Below are positions 46,287 to 56,404 of a stretch of DNA of 64,000 nucleotides, piece after piece. Position numbers and translations under genes: made by a program. The stretch is from NCBI RefSeq assembly GCF_024448335.1, contig NZ_JAMOHM010000010.1:62001-126000 (forward strand). The letters are read 5' to 3'. The DNA comes from Stutzerimonas frequens (GTDB taxonomy: Bacteria > Pseudomonadota > Gammaproteobacteria > Pseudomonadales > Pseudomonadaceae). Position 1 is the stretch's first letter; every line of letters starts with the position of its first letter. The notes beneath the pieces are model-generated. The model had not been told where the DNA came from and did not search any database. It worked only from the letters and a program-made list of their open reading frames with translations.

Positions 46287-46872
46287 CGTCGGCGGCAGTC
46301 GAGGCAACCGCATCGGGTTGCGCCTGACCAAGACCGAGCTGGCGCACCTTGCGCAGCTGGCGAACGCGCTCCAGATTGTCCCAGGCGGTGGCGTAGTGCG
46401 ACGGCGACTGCTCCATAGCGCTGCGGAAGAACTGCTCGGCCTCGTCCAACTTGCCCTCCACCAGGCAGATGTAGCCCACATCGTTGCTCGCCTGCGCGCG
46501 CGACCCGATCTGCTCGAAAGCCGACAGCGCCTCCTCGTAGCGTTCCGTGCGCGCCATCAGCAGTCCGTAGTTGCGCCACAGCGGCGCATAGGCGGTGTTG
46601 CGATCCAGCGCGCGGCGGAATACGCGCTCGGCTTCCTGCCAGTGCCCGGCCATGTAGTAGGAATAGCCGAGGCTGTTTTGCACCAGCACCGAACGCGGCT
46701 CGATCTGCAAGGCCAACCGGTAATAGCGCTCGGCCTGGGCGAAGTCGTTGTTCAGGTCGGCGAGCACCCCCAGTGCGTTGTACAACCGTACCGGCGACTG
46801 ACGATCGACCTTGAGCGCATCTGCCGCTGCAGCGGCATCACCGCCCGCCTGGCGCTGCTGGTCCAGCGACAC
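46264..46872 (-). CDS. Tetratricopeptide-repeat protein, 5' end doubtful
   Basis: About 202 residues with four TPR units (RLYNALGVLADLNNDFAQAE, VQNSLGYSYYMAGHWQEAE, LWRNYGLLMARTERYEEAL, ASNDVGYICLVEGKLDEAE). The only usual in-frame start is GTG at 46872, with no clear ribosome site and no signal peptide. Yet the same frame stays open for 63 more codons to TGA at 47062 with protein-like content (TANELLERARAVSLDQQ). An ATG with a signal-like stretch ([16 protein letters not shown]) exists in another frame at about 47108. The gene may have lost its start through a frameshift. TPR proteins near EPS loci often help export. Confidence 0.7.
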   Translation of the reverse strand: MSLDQQRQAGGDAAAAADALKVDRQSPVRLYNALGVLADLNNDFAQAERYYRLALQIEPRSVLVQNSLGYSYYMAGHWQEAERVFRRALDRNTAYAPLWRNYGLLMARTERYEEALSAFEQIGSRAQASNDVGYICLVEGKLDEAEQFFRSAMEQSPSHYATAWDNLERVRQLRKVRQLGLGQAQPDAVASTAADVRVFAVP

Positions 46873-47164
46873 GGCGCGCGCGCGTTCAAGCAGTTCGTTG
46901 GCTGTACGCCGAGCGAGTACCGTAACGGCGCCCCTTCCTCCGCAACGATGCTGGCCGAGCAGAACCTGCAGGATGCGACTCGGCCCAGTAGCGACTTGCT
47001 GGGCCTGGACGTCGGCGCCTGACGATCGCTGGGCGCCGCGTCCCCGCCACGACGATGTTCGTCAGCCGACAGACATACGGCCGCTGCCGCAATCTGGCTA
47101 AAAAACATCCACATCGGTATACTCGCGCGCCTTTTTAATGCGCGGTTTTCGAGGTTCAAAGTCG

Positions 47165-48487
47165 ATGAGCAAAACGCCAACAGTCGGGTTCGTCAGCCTG
47201 GGTTGCCCCAAGGCCACGGTCGACTCTGAACGCATCCTCACCCAGCTGCGCATGGAGGGTTACCAGATCGTGCCGTCCTACGAGGATGCCGATGTGGTGG
47301 TGGTCAATACCTGCGGCTTCATCGACAGTGCAAAGGCCGAATCGCTGGACGCCATCGGCGAGGCGATCGCCGAGAACGGCAAGGTGATCGTCACCGGCTG
47401 CATGGGCGTGGACGAGAACAACATCCGTGGCGTGCACCCCAGCGTGCTGGCGGTTACCGGCCCGCAGCAGTACGAGCAGGTGGTCAATGCGGTGCACGAA
47501 GTGGTGCCGCCGAGCATCGAGCACGATCCTTTCGTCGACCTGGTGCCACCGCAGGGCATCAAGCTCACCCCGCGCCACTATGCCTATCTGAAGATTTCCG
47601 AAGGCTGCAACCATACCTGCAGCTTCTGCATCATCCCGTCCATGCGCGGCAAGCTGGTCAGCCGCCCGGTGGGCGATGTGCTCAGCGAGGCCGAGCGCCT
47701 GGTCAAGGCCGGCGTGAAGGAAGTCCTGGTGATCAGCCAGGACACCAGCGCCTATGGCGTCGACCTCAAGTACAAGCTGGATTTCTGGAACGGCCAGCCG
47801 GTCAAGACGCGCATGCTCGAGCTGTGCGAGGAGCTGGGCAAGATGGGCGTCTGGGTGCGCCTGCACTACGTCTACCCCTACCCCAACGTCGACGACGTGA
47901 TCCCGCTGATGGCCGCCGGCAAGATCCTGCCGTACCTGGACATCCCCTTCCAGCACGCCAGCCCGAAGGTGCTCAAGGCCATGAAGCGCCCCGCCTTCGA
48001 AGACAAGACCCTGGCGCGCATCAAGCAGTGGCGCGAGATCTGCCCCGAGCTGACCATTCGCTCGACCTTCATTGTCGGCTTCCCCGGCGAGACCGAGGAA
48101 GACTTCCAATACCTGCTCGACTGGCTCACCGAAGCCCAGCTCGACCGCGTCGGCTGCTTCCAGTATTCGCCGGTCGAAGGCGCACCGGCCGAGGCCATGG
48201 GCCTGGAACCGGTACCGGACGAGATCAAGCAGGATCGCTGGGACCGCTTCATGGCGCACCAGCAGGCCATAAGCGCCGCGCGCCTGCAGCTGAAGGTCGG
48301 CAAGGAACTGGACGTGCTGATCGACGAAGTGGACGAGGACGGCGCCATCGGCCGCTCCTGGGCCGACGCCCCGGAGATCGACGGCATGGTCTACGTCGAC
48401 AGCGAACAGCCGCTGCAGCCGGGCGACAAGGTCCGCGTGCGCGTCACCAACGCCGACGAGTACGACCTCTGGGCCGAAGTGATCTGA
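47165..48487 (+). CDS. rimO: Ribosomal protein S12 methylthiotransferase
   Basis: RimO adds a methylthio group to Asp89 of ribosomal protein S12. The 440 residues show an N-terminal UPF0004 domain with cluster cysteines (SLGCPK, NTCGF, TGCMG), the radical SAM motif CNHTCSFC (about 144-151) and a C-terminal TRAM domain ([20 protein letters not shown]...). The ATG at 47165 is the conserved start. A -10 box TATACT at 47118 with a weak -35 (TGGCTA) lies upstream. A strong terminator follows. Confidence 0.97.
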   Translation: MSKTPTVGFVSLGCPKATVDSERILTQLRMEGYQIVPSYEDADVVVVNTCGFIDSAKAESLDAIGEAIAENGKVIVTGCMGVDENNIRGVHPSVLAVTGPQQYEQVVNAVHEVVPPSIEHDPFVDLVPPQGIKLTPRHYAYLKISEGCNHTCSFCIIPSMRGKLVSRPVGDVLSEAERLVKAGVKEVLVISQDTSAYGVDLKYKLDFWNGQPVKTRMLELCEELGKMGVWVRLHYVYPYPNVDDVIPLMAAGKILPYLDIPFQHASPKVLKAMKRPAFEDKTLARIKQWREICPELTIRSTFIVGFPGETEEDFQYLLDWLTEAQLDRVGCFQYSPVEGAPAEAMGLEPVPDEIKQDRWDRFMAHQQAISAARLQLKVGKELDVLIDEVDEDGAIGRSWADAPEIDGMVYVDSEQPLQPGDKVRVRVTNADEYDLWAEVI

Positions 48488-48503
48488 GCTGCTCCGCTAC
48501 ATG

Positions 48504-48529
48504 AAACGCCCCGCTTCTGCGGGGCGTTT
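48504..48529 (+). terminator. Terminator of rimO
   Basis: The stem AAACGCCCCGC/GCGGGGCGTTT with a four-base loop ends in TTTTCATTT, 17 bases after the rimO stop. Confidence 0.9.
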
Positions 48530-48553
48530 TCATTTCTGCGCTACGAGCCCTGG

Positions 48554-48600
48554 GCAGCCCGGTGGTGGAAACGGCGAAGCCTTTTCCACCACCGGGCTGC
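48554..48600. repeat. Long perfect inverted repeat (REP-like palindrome)
   Basis: Two perfect 18-base arms (GCAGCCCGGTGGTGGAAA and its complement) enclose 11 bases. There is no T-run on either strand, so it is not a plain terminator. It lies between the convergent rimO and betA genes, where Pseudomonas REP-type palindromes are common; it could also protect the 3' end of the bet mRNA. Confidence 0.6.
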
Positions 48601-48607
48601 GGGTTCG

Positions 48608-50281
48608 TCAACGCCGCGGCGGTTGCCGCACCGGCGCATTGCCGGCCACGTAGTACTTCGCCGTGCTGCGCGGCAGCGGCTCATGACCACGAATCCGGTC
48701 GGCGATCTTCTCGGCGATCATGATGGTGGTCGCGTTGAGGTTGCCGGTGATGATCTGCGGCATGATCGAGGCATCCACCACGCGCAACCCTTCCAGCCCA
48801 TGCACCCGGCCCTGGCCGTCGACCACGGCCATGTCGTCGCTGCCCATCTTGCAGGAGCAGGACGGGTGATAGGCCGTCTCGGCGTGCTCGCGGACGAAGG
48901 CGTCCAGCTCGGCATCGCTCTGCGCATCGATACCCGGGCTCAGCTCGCGACCGCGGTAAGGGTCGAGCGCCGGCTGGGCGATGATCTCGCGGGTGATGCG
49001 GATGGCATCGCGGAATTCGCGCCAGTCCTGCTCGTGGGCCATGTAGTTGAACAGGATGCTCGGGTCCTCGGCCGGGTCGGTCGAGCGGATCTCGATACGC
49101 CCGCGGCTGGGCGAGCGCATCGAGCCGACGTGGGCCTGGAAACTGTGACCGTCATGGGCGTTGCTGCCGTTGTAGCTGACTGCCACCGGCAGGAAGTGGA
49201 ACTGGATGTTCGGCCATTCGAACTCGTCACTGCTGCGGATGAAGCCGCCGGCCTCGAACTGGTTGCTGGCGCCGATGCCGCTGCCGAGGAACAGCCATTC
49301 GGCGCCGATGGCCGGCTGGTTCCACCACTTCAGCGCTGGATACAGCGAAACCGGCTTCAGGCACTCGAACTGCAGGTACATCTCAAGATGGTCCTGCAGG
49401 TTCTGGCCAACGCCGGGCAGCTCGTGGACAAGTTTCACGCCGACCCGGCGCAGCAGCTCGCCCGGCCCGACGCCCGAGCGCTGCAGGATCTGCGGCGAGG
49501 CGATCGCTCCGCCGCACAGCAGCACCTCGCGACGCGCACGCACGATGTACGGATCCTTGCGATCGCGCAGGTAGCGCACGCCCACTGCGCGCTTGCCTTC
49601 AAACAGGACGCGATCGGTCACCGCGTGCGTTTCGATGGTCAGGTTCGGCCGCTCCCTGGCCTGATCCAGATAGCCGCGCGCCGTGCTGGCGCGCCGGCCC
49701 TGGGGCGTCACGGTACGGTCCATCGGGCCGAAGCCTTCCTGCTGATAGCCGTTGAGGTCGTCGGTACGCGGATAGCCGGCCTGCACACCGGCTTCGACCA
49801 TGGCGTGGAACAGCTCGTTGTTGTCGGCCTTCGGCGTGGTCACGCTGACCGGGCCGACACCGCCGTGGTAATCGTTGGGGCCGATGTCGCGCGATTCGGC
49901 CTTGCGGAAATACGGCAGGCAGTCGAGGTAGGTCCAGTCTTCCAGGCCGGGGATCTTGGCCCAGTTGTCGTAGTCCAGCGCGTTGCCGCGGATGTAGCAC
50001 ATGCCGTTGATCAGCGAGGAACCACCCAGGCCCTTGCCGCGGCCGCAGTCCATGCGACGGTTGTTCATGTGCGGCTCGGGGTCGGTCTTGTAGGCCCAGT
50101 TGTAGCGCGTGCCCTGCAGCGGATAGGCCAGCGCGGCGGGCATCTGGGTCCGGAAGTCCAGCCGGTAGTCCGGGCCGCCGGCTTCCAGCAGCAGCACGCT
50201 GACGTCGGCATCCTCGGTCAGGCGCGCGGCGAGCACGTTACCCGCCGAGCCGGCGCCGATGATGATGTAGTCATATTCCAT
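48608..50281 (-). CDS. betA: Choline dehydrogenase
   Basis: This FAD enzyme of the GMC family oxidises choline to betaine aldehyde at the membrane. The 557 residues begin [20 protein letters not shown] (FAD loop), carry the GMC signature [20 protein letters not shown] near 83-102, and the C-terminal catalytic His region ([12 protein letters not shown]). It lies 14 bases after betB. Together with BetB it turns choline into glycine betaine. Confidence 0.96.
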   Translation of the reverse strand: MEYDYIIIGAGSAGNVLAARLTEDADVSVLLLEAGGPDYRLDFRTQMPAALAYPLQGTRYNWAYKTDPEPHMNNRRMDCGRGKGLGGSSLINGMCYIRGNALDYDNWAKIPGLEDWTYLDCLPYFRKAESRDIGPNDYHGGVGPVSVTTPKADNNELFHAMVEAGVQAGYPRTDDLNGYQQEGFGPMDRTVTPQGRRASTARGYLDQARERPNLTIETHAVTDRVLFEGKRAVGVRYLRDRKDPYIVRARREVLLCGGAIASPQILQRSGVGPGELLRRVGVKLVHELPGVGQNLQDHLEMYLQFECLKPVSLYPALKWWNQPAIGAEWLFLGSGIGASNQFEAGGFIRSSDEFEWPNIQFHFLPVAVSYNGSNAHDGHSFQAHVGSMRSPSRGRIEIRSTDPAEDPSILFNYMAHEQDWREFRDAIRITREIIAQPALDPYRGRELSPGIDAQSDAELDAFVREHAETAYHPSCSCKMGSDDMAVVDGQGRVHGLEGLRVVDASIMPQIITGNLNATTIMIAEKIADRIRGHEPLPRSTAKYYVAGNAPVRQPPRR

Positions 50282-50295
50282 GGTTCAAACCTCCT

Positions 50296-51768
50296 TCAGA
50301 ACACCGAGGCGAACTCGCCCAGCTCTACCTGTACCGATTTGACCCGCGTGTAGTGCGCCAGCGAGGCGATGCCGTTTTCGCGGCCGATGCCGGACTGCTT
50401 GTAGCCACCGACCGGCATCTGCGCCGGCGATTCGCCCCAGGTATTGATCCAGCAGATGCCGGCCTCGAGGCGATGGATGATGCGGTGCGCCCGCGCCAGA
50501 TCGCTGGTGACCACGCCGGCGGCGAGGCCGTACTCGGTGTCGTTGGCGCGGCGGATGACTTCGTCCTCATCCTGATACTCGAGCAGGCTCAGCACCGGGC
50601 CGAAGATCTCTTCGCGCACGATCGTCATGTCGTCGCTGCAGTCGCTGAAGACGGTGGGTGCGACGAAGGCGCCCCTGGCGTACTCGCCCTCGGTCACCCG
50701 CTCACCGCCACAGAGCAGCCGCGCGCCAGCGGCCTTGCCCTTGACGATGTAGTCGAGCACCTTGTTCATGTGCGCGAAGCTGACCAGGGGACCGAAGTTG
50801 GTCTCATCCTGCTGCGGATCGCCCAGGCGGATGCGCTGCACGCGCTCCAGCAGCTTGTCCTCGAAGGCCGCTTTCAGGCCCGCGGGGACGAACACCCGTG
50901 TGCCGTTGGTGCACACCTGGCCGGAGCTGAAGAAGTTGGCCATGACCGCGATATCGGCCGCGCGATCCAGATCGGCGTCCTCGCAGACGATCAGCGGCGA
51001 CTTGCCGCCCAGTTCCATGGTCACGTCCTTCAGCGAAGAGCCTGCCGCGCTGGCCATGACCTTCTTGCCGGTCGCCACACCGCCGGTGAAGGACACCTTG
51101 GCGATGCGCGGGTGCTCGGTGATCAGCGCACCGATGCCGGCGCCACTGCCGGTCAGCACGTTGAACACGCCGTCAGGCAGCCCGGCCTCGCTGAAGATTT
51201 CCGCCAGCTTGAGCGCGCTCAAGGGCGTGACCTCACTGGGCTTGAAGATCATCGCGTTGCCCGCAGCCAGCGCCGGAGCGGCCTTCCACAGGGCGATCTG
51301 GATCGGGTAGTTCCAGGCACCGATGCCGGCCACCACGCCCAGCGGTTCGCGCCGGGTATAGACGAAGCTGCTGTCGCGCAGCGGAATCTGCTCGCCCTCG
51401 ATGGCCGGAGCCAGGCCCGCGTAGTACTCCAGCACGTCGGCACCGGTGACGATGTCAACGCTGCGGGTCTCGCTCAGCGGCTTGCCGGTGTCCAGGGTTT
51501 CCAGCAGGGCCAACTCGTCGTTGCGCTCGCGCAAGAGATCGACCGCGCGCCGCATGATGCGCGCCCGCTCGATGCCGGTCAGTGCTGCCCAGACGCGCTG
51601 GCCCTGCTCGGCGCTTTCAACCGCACGTTCCAGATCGGCCGCACCGGCCTCGGGCACTTCGGCCAGGACTTCGCCGTTGGCCGGGTTGATGCTTTCGAAG
51701 GTCTGGTTGCTGCTGGCGTCGGCGTAGCCGCCATGGATATAGAGTTGCTGCCGTGGGAAACGGGCCAT
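50296..51768 (-). CDS. betB: Betaine aldehyde dehydrogenase
   Basis: This NAD(P) enzyme oxidises betaine aldehyde to glycine betaine. The 490 residues show the aldehyde dehydrogenase catalytic glutamate motif [11 protein letters not shown] (about 251-261) and the cysteine nucleophile in [13 protein letters not shown] (about 280-292). It is 14 bases before betA and 93 bases after betT, all leftward. The upstream regulator betI, normally the first gene of this operon, is missing from the window. Confidence 0.96.
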   Translation of the reverse strand: MARFPRQQLYIHGGYADASSNQTFESINPANGEVLAEVPEAGAADLERAVESAEQGQRVWAALTGIERARIMRRAVDLLRERNDELALLETLDTGKPLSETRSVDIVTGADVLEYYAGLAPAIEGEQIPLRDSSFVYTRREPLGVVAGIGAWNYPIQIALWKAAPALAAGNAMIFKPSEVTPLSALKLAEIFSEAGLPDGVFNVLTGSGAGIGALITEHPRIAKVSFTGGVATGKKVMASAAGSSLKDVTMELGGKSPLIVCEDADLDRAADIAVMANFFSSGQVCTNGTRVFVPAGLKAAFEDKLLERVQRIRLGDPQQDETNFGPLVSFAHMNKVLDYIVKGKAAGARLLCGGERVTEGEYARGAFVAPTVFSDCSDDMTIVREEIFGPVLSLLEYQDEDEVIRRANDTEYGLAAGVVTSDLARAHRIIHRLEAGICWINTWGESPAQMPVGGYKQSGIGRENGIASLAHYTRVKSVQVELGEFASVF

Positions 51769-51861
51769 GTTCTACCTCGTTCGTACTGTCTGTGGCGGCA
51801 GCGGATCGACGCTGCCGCGACATGGATGGAACGCCTCGGGGATCGCCCGAGGCGTGCAGGG

Positions 51862-53928
51862 TCAGGGTGTCGGCGCCGCACCCGGGTTGGGCATGCCGCT
51901 TTCACCACCGCCGTTTTCGCGCTGCAGATGCAGGAAGTGCATGTGGTGCTCGTAGTGGTCGAGGATGTCCTCGATCAGCTGCCGCCGGGAGTAGCCCATC
52001 AGGTCGTAGCCCAGGCTGCCCTGGCGCAGATGCACCTCGAGCCGGTAGTAGTCGGCGTTGCCGCTCTGCGTGCGCAGGGCAAAGGACGGCATGGTGCCGC
52101 GCACCGGCCAAATCTGATAGGTAAAGTCCTGCTCGCTGCCCAGATTGACGTGCAGCGCCAGGTGCTCGTTGCCCGGTTCGCCTTCGACGATCTCCACCGG
52201 CACGCCCTTCTCGCCCAGCGCCTTCTGGATCTCCTCCATCGCCGGTTTGCAGACCTCCTTCAGGTAACGACGGATCTGCGAACGGCTGGGGAAACTCATC
52301 GCCCGCGACAGCCGCTGACTCCAGTTCATCTGCGTGTGTTCCAGCGTGGCGCGCCCGGACAGATAGCCGGACAGGCTCTTCTGGTAGCTGTCGGCCATGA
52401 CGCCTTCGACGTGCAGTGCCTTGAACAGCCCGTACATCATGAACAGCAGCACGATGGAGAACGGTAGCCCCATGATCACCACGGTGCCCTGCAGCGCGGT
52501 CAGGCCACCGGCGATCAACAGCGCCAGGGTGAGAATGCCGATGATGGCGGCCCAGAGGATGCGCATCCACACCGGTGCATCGCTGTTCACATCCTTGAGA
52601 ATGGACGTGAAGTTCGACAGCACCAGCGAGCCGGAGTCGCCGGAGGTAACGAAGAACACTATCGCGAGGATGGTCACCACGATAGTCGTGAGGCCAGCCC
52701 AGGGCAGGCTCTGCAGGAACAGATAGATCGACGAGCCAGGGTTGCTCACCGCCTGCTGGCCGAATTCGAGGGCACCGCCCATGACCATCTCGATGGCGCT
52801 GTTACCCATGATCGACATCCAGGCCATCATGAAGGCCAGCGGCAGCAGCAGCGTGCCGATGACGAACTCGCGGATGGTGCGACCACGGGAAATGCGTGCC
52901 AGGAACAGGCCCACGAAAGGCCCCCAGGCAATCCACCAGGCCCAGAAGAACACCGTCCAGGCGTTCAGCCAGTCGGTCGGCCGGCGGTAGGCGTAGGTGT
53001 CCAGCGACAGACTGATGAAGTTGGAGAAGTAGTCGCCGACGTTCATTACCAGCGCATTGAGGAGGAACACCGTATCGCCGACCACCAGCACGAACAGCAA
53101 CAGCAGTACCGCCAGCAGCATGTTGAACTCGGAAAGCCGGCGAATTCCGCGCTCGACCCCGGTCGCCGCCGAGATCGCCGAGAACACTACGATCAGCACC
53201 ACCAGCACGGCCTGGGTGAAGGTGCCTTCCGGTACGCCGAAGATGTAGTTGAGGCCGAAGTTCAGCTGGATGATGCCGATGCCGAGACTGGTGGCTATGC
53301 CGAACACCGTGCCCAGCACCGCGGCGGTATCGACGGTATGCCCGATGGACCCGTAGATGCGCTTGCCGAAGATCGGATACAGCGCCGAGCGGATCGACAG
53401 CGGCAAGCCCTGGCGGAAGCTGAAATACGCCAGCGACATGCCGACCAGGGTATAGACACCCCAGCCCGAAAGCCCCCAGTGGAGAAAGGTCAGCTCCATG
53501 GCGTGGCGTGCGGCCTGGGTGGTGCCGCCCTCGCCTACCGGCGGTTCGAGGAACTGGGTGATGGGTTCGGCGATACAGAAGAACAGCAGGTCGATGCCGA
53601 TCCCGGCGGAAAACAGCATCGCCGCCCAGGTGACCACATTGAATTCAGGCTTGGAATGATCCGGCCCGAGGCGGATCTTGCCGTAGCGGCTGGTGGCGAC
53701 GATCACCACGAAGAGCAGGTAGACCAGCACGGCGAGAAAGTAGAACCAGCCGAAGCTGTCGGATATCCAGCCAAGCACCGTATTGATGACCGCTTGGGAG
53801 CGATCAGTGAAGAACATCGTCCATATGGCAAACGCCACGATGGCGATTGCGGAACCGTAGAACACTACGGGATTGATCCGGTCAGCCGGCGCTTCGGAAT
53901 CATTGGGCGAGAGCTCAGCCTCGTTCAT
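51862..53928 (-). CDS. betT: Choline BCCT-family transporter
   Basis: A 688-residue sodium- or proton-coupled choline importer with 12 hydrophobic helices. The BCCT motif WAWWIAWGPFVGLFLARISR near 331-350 contains the tryptophan-rich substrate box. A C-terminal cytoplasmic tail of about 170 residues is typical of osmotically tuned BetT proteins. The ATG at 53928 (MNEAELSPND) has AGGAG eleven bases upstream; the frame extends to 54009 without family similarity. It probably leads the betT-betB-betA operon. Confidence 0.94.
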   Translation of the reverse strand: MNEAELSPNDSEAPADRINPVVFYGSAIAIVAFAIWTMFFTDRSQAVINTVLGWISDSFGWFYFLAVLVYLLFVVIVATSRYGKIRLGPDHSKPEFNVVTWAAMLFSAGIGIDLLFFCIAEPITQFLEPPVGEGGTTQAARHAMELTFLHWGLSGWGVYTLVGMSLAYFSFRQGLPLSIRSALYPIFGKRIYGSIGHTVDTAAVLGTVFGIATSLGIGIIQLNFGLNYIFGVPEGTFTQAVLVVLIVVFSAISAATGVERGIRRLSEFNMLLAVLLLLFVLVVGDTVFLLNALVMNVGDYFSNFISLSLDTYAYRRPTDWLNAWTVFFWAWWIAWGPFVGLFLARISRGRTIREFVIGTLLLPLAFMMAWMSIMGNSAIEMVMGGALEFGQQAVSNPGSSIYLFLQSLPWAGLTTIVVTILAIVFFVTSGDSGSLVLSNFTSILKDVNSDAPVWMRILWAAIIGILTLALLIAGGLTALQGTVVIMGLPFSIVLLFMMYGLFKALHVEGVMADSYQKSLSGYLSGRATLEHTQMNWSQRLSRAMSFPSRSQIRRYLKEVCKPAMEEIQKALGEKGVPVEIVEGEPGNEHLALHVNLGSEQDFTYQIWPVRGTMPSFALRTQSGNADYYRLEVHLRQGSLGYDLMGYSRRQLIEDILDHYEHHMHFLHLQRENGGGESGMPNPGAAPTP

Positions 53929-54359
53929 CAGTTCGATCTCCTGAACTTGTTCTGGCTTTACGACATCGCAGTGCGACGTATTGCGGCAGGCGGCGTGCAA
54001 ATTTGCCAAGGGTTACGCGGCCTGATGGCGGGGCGGGTATGCAAGACATGCTGTGCTGATGACAGCCATACCCATCGGCACGCGGGTATGCCGACCAAAC
54101 AAAAGCGGTGATTTGCTCCGATAAGATGAAATAAGCGGCGCATCCTACACGATAAATCAAAATCCTGCGAACCGAGACTGGCACCCTTCGCCATGACTGA
54201 CCACCACCAGCCCTTCGCCGAGCCTATTCGGAGCGCCGCAACAGCACGAAGAAACGAGGAGTCACTGCGCGGTTGCCGCTACGTTTTCAGCGGCCCAGGC
54301 GCTGGCTTATGATCGCCCCGCGTAAACAGGCCCCCCTTTTCACCAGCAGAGATGAACCC
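53929..54359. other. Intergenic region between betT and the orphan trpB
   Basis: These 431 bases separate divergent betT and trpB and must hold both promoters. A ten-base direct repeat GCGGGTATGC occurs at 54033 and 54082, and an inverted pair CATACCC/GGGTATG at 54067-54073 and 54084-54090 overlaps the second copy. This could be an operator for the bet genes. The segment 54100-54170 is AT-rich. I see no gene here. Confidence 0.45.
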
Positions 54360-55568
54360 ATGTCGTCCGATCCTCGCTTCACTGCCATGCCCGACGCCAA
54401 CGGATACTTCGGCCCCTACGGCGGCCAGTTGGTCCCGCCGCACCTCAAGCAGACGATGGACGACATCAACCTGGCCTACGAGGAAATCCGCCAGCGCGAG
54501 GATTTCCAGCAGGAACTGGCCGCACTGTTCGCCGACTACGTGGGCCGGCCAAGCCCGATCTTCCATGCGCGGCGGCTGTCCGAGCAGCTCGGTGGTGCGC
54601 AGATTCACCTGAAGCGCGAAGACCTGAACCACACCGGCGCGCACAAGATCAATCACTGCCTGGGCGAGGCACTGCTGGCCAAGTTCATGGGCAAGAAGAA
54701 GGTGATCGCGGAAACCGGTGCCGGCCAGCATGGGGTCGCGCTGGCCACCGCCTGCGCACTGGTAGGTATTCCCTGCGAGATTCACATGGGCCAGGTGGAT
54801 ATCGAGAAGGAGCACCCGAACGTCACCAAGATGAAGATCCTCGGCTGCAAGCTGGTAGCCGTCACCCGCGGCGCGGCGACGCTCAAGGAAGCAGTGGACA
54901 GCGCCTTCGAGGAATACCTGAAGGACCCGCACAACTACATCTACGCCATCGGCTCGGTGGTCGGCCCGCACCCGTTTCCGAAGATGGTCCGCGATTTCCA
55001 GTCGATCATCGGTAACGAGGCCCGTGAGCAATTTCTCTCCAGACACGGTCGCCTGCCGGATCATGTGGTCGCCTGCGTCGGCGGCGGCTCCAATGCCATG
55101 GGCATGTTCACTGCCTTTCTGGAGGATGCCGCGGTCGAGCTGGTCGGTATCGAGCCGGCGGGCGAAAGCCTGGACAAGCCCGGCCGCCATTCGGCCACGC
55201 TGTCCAAGGGCAAGCCCGGCGAGTTGCATGGCATGGCCTGCTATGTGCTGGAAGATGCCGAGGGCAACCCGTCCGCGGTGCACTCCATCGCCTCCGGCCT
55301 GGATTACCCTGGTGTCGGTCCGCAGCACAGTTATCTCAAGGACATCGGCCGGGTGAACTACCAGACCGCGACCGACCAGGAATGCCTGGACGCCTTTATG
55401 ACCCTGTCGCGTGTCGAAGGCATCATCCCCGCCCTGGAAAGCGCTCACGCCGTGGCCTGGGCGATTCGCACCGCGCCAACGCTGAGCAAGGACAGCCACA
55501 TCCTGGTCAACCTTTCCGGCCGCGGCGACAAGGATGCCGACTACGTCGCCAATCTGCTCGGTCTGTAA
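54360..55568 (+). CDS. trpB: Orphan tryptophan synthase beta chain
   Basis: The beta subunit joins indole and serine to make tryptophan. The 402 residues have the PLP lysine K96 in [19 protein letters not shown], the catalytic glutamate E118 in AETGAGQHG and the phosphate loop GGGSNAMG. All key residues for catalysis are present. No trpA is next to it, whereas the usual Pseudomonas trpBA pair lies elsewhere with trpI. It may be a second TrpB using free indole. The ATG at 54360 is chosen by similarity; an upstream frame from 54273 is basic and not family-like. Confidence 0.92.
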   Translation: MSSDPRFTAMPDANGYFGPYGGQLVPPHLKQTMDDINLAYEEIRQREDFQQELAALFADYVGRPSPIFHARRLSEQLGGAQIHLKREDLNHTGAHKINHCLGEALLAKFMGKKKVIAETGAGQHGVALATACALVGIPCEIHMGQVDIEKEHPNVTKMKILGCKLVAVTRGAATLKEAVDSAFEEYLKDPHNYIYAIGSVVGPHPFPKMVRDFQSIIGNEAREQFLSRHGRLPDHVVACVGGGSNAMGMFTAFLEDAAVELVGIEPAGESLDKPGRHSATLSKGKPGELHGMACYVLEDAEGNPSAVHSIASGLDYPGVGPQHSYLKDIGRVNYQTATDQECLDAFMTLSRVEGIIPALESAHAVAWAIRTAPTLSKDSHILVNLSGRGDKDADYVANLLGL

Positions 55569-55677
55569 GGTCTTGGCATCGGGCCGCCGCTTCAACGAGC
55601 GCGCGGCCCGACGTCGCGCAACGCGGCGCCATAGCGGGTAAGATGCGCAGCCGCCCGCCCGTATCCAGGCCTGCCCC

Positions 55678-56385
55678 ATGCAACACAGCGTCTCGCCTAT
55701 CGGCTACGTCCGCTCCTGTTTCAAGGAGAAGTTCGCCATCCCCCGCCAGCCCAGCCTGGCGCCGGCCGCACGCGGAGTGGTGGAACTGCTGCCGCCGTTC
55801 GACAGCGGGGAGGCGGTAGCCGGGCTCGAGCAGGTCAGCCATGTATGGCTGCTGTTTCTTTTCCACAAGGCACTGGAAAGCAAACCCCGCCTCAAGGTCC
55901 GCCCGCCACGTCTGGGCGGCAATCGCATGGTCGGCGTGTTCGCCACCCGCGCGACCCACAGGCCCAACGGAATCGGTCAATCGGTGGTCAGGCTGGATCG
56001 GGTCGAAGCGGATCGGCTGTTCATCTCCGGCATCGACCTGCTGGACGGCACCCCGGTGCTGGACATCAAACCCTACGTGCCCTACGCCGATGCGCTGCCG
56101 GATGCGCGCAATGACATGGCCGCCGACGCGCCAGAGTTGATCGAGGTGCAGTGGTCAGAAACTGGACTATCGCAGGCCCGCCGCGAAGCACTACGCCTCG
56201 GCGAACCGCTGGTGGAACTCATCGAGCAGTGCCTGGCGCAGGACCCGCGCCCGGCCTATCAGAAACCCGAACCGGAACGGCGATACGGCGCACAGTTCTG
56301 GGATGTGGACGTGCGCTGGCACTATCCGACGCCAGGCGTGATCCGCGTTCTCGAAGTCGCGCCAGCAGCGCCGCAACCGGCCTGA
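55678..56385 (+). CDS. trmO: tRNA (N6-threonylcarbamoyladenosine37-N6)-methyltransferase TrmO
   Basis: TrmO (TsaA/YaeB) methylates t6A37 in tRNA-Thr using SAM. The 235 residues begin VSPIGYVRSCFKEKFAIPRQ, followed by VSHVWLLFLFH and FATRATHRPNGIGQSVVRLD, the family's conserved blocks, and a C-terminal domain present in the E. coli enzyme. It follows trpB by about 110 bases, where a GC-rich inverted repeat (TCGGGCCG/CGGCCCGA) lies; the two may be separate units. It converges on the acylase gene. Confidence 0.95.
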   Translation: MQHSVSPIGYVRSCFKEKFAIPRQPSLAPAARGVVELLPPFDSGEAVAGLEQVSHVWLLFLFHKALESKPRLKVRPPRLGGNRMVGVFATRATHRPNGIGQSVVRLDRVEADRLFISGIDLLDGTPVLDIKPYVPYADALPDARNDMAADAPELIEVQWSETGLSQARREALRLGEPLVELIEQCLAQDPRPAYQKPEPERRYGAQFWDVDVRWHYPTPGVIRVLEVAPAAPQPA

Positions 56386-56404
56386 TGCCGGCGCGGCGCT
56401 CCAC

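Noticed and set aside
50353-52467. A 704-residue open frame antisense to betB and betT
   Set aside because: Both genes on the - strand are unmistakable; this is a shadow frame.
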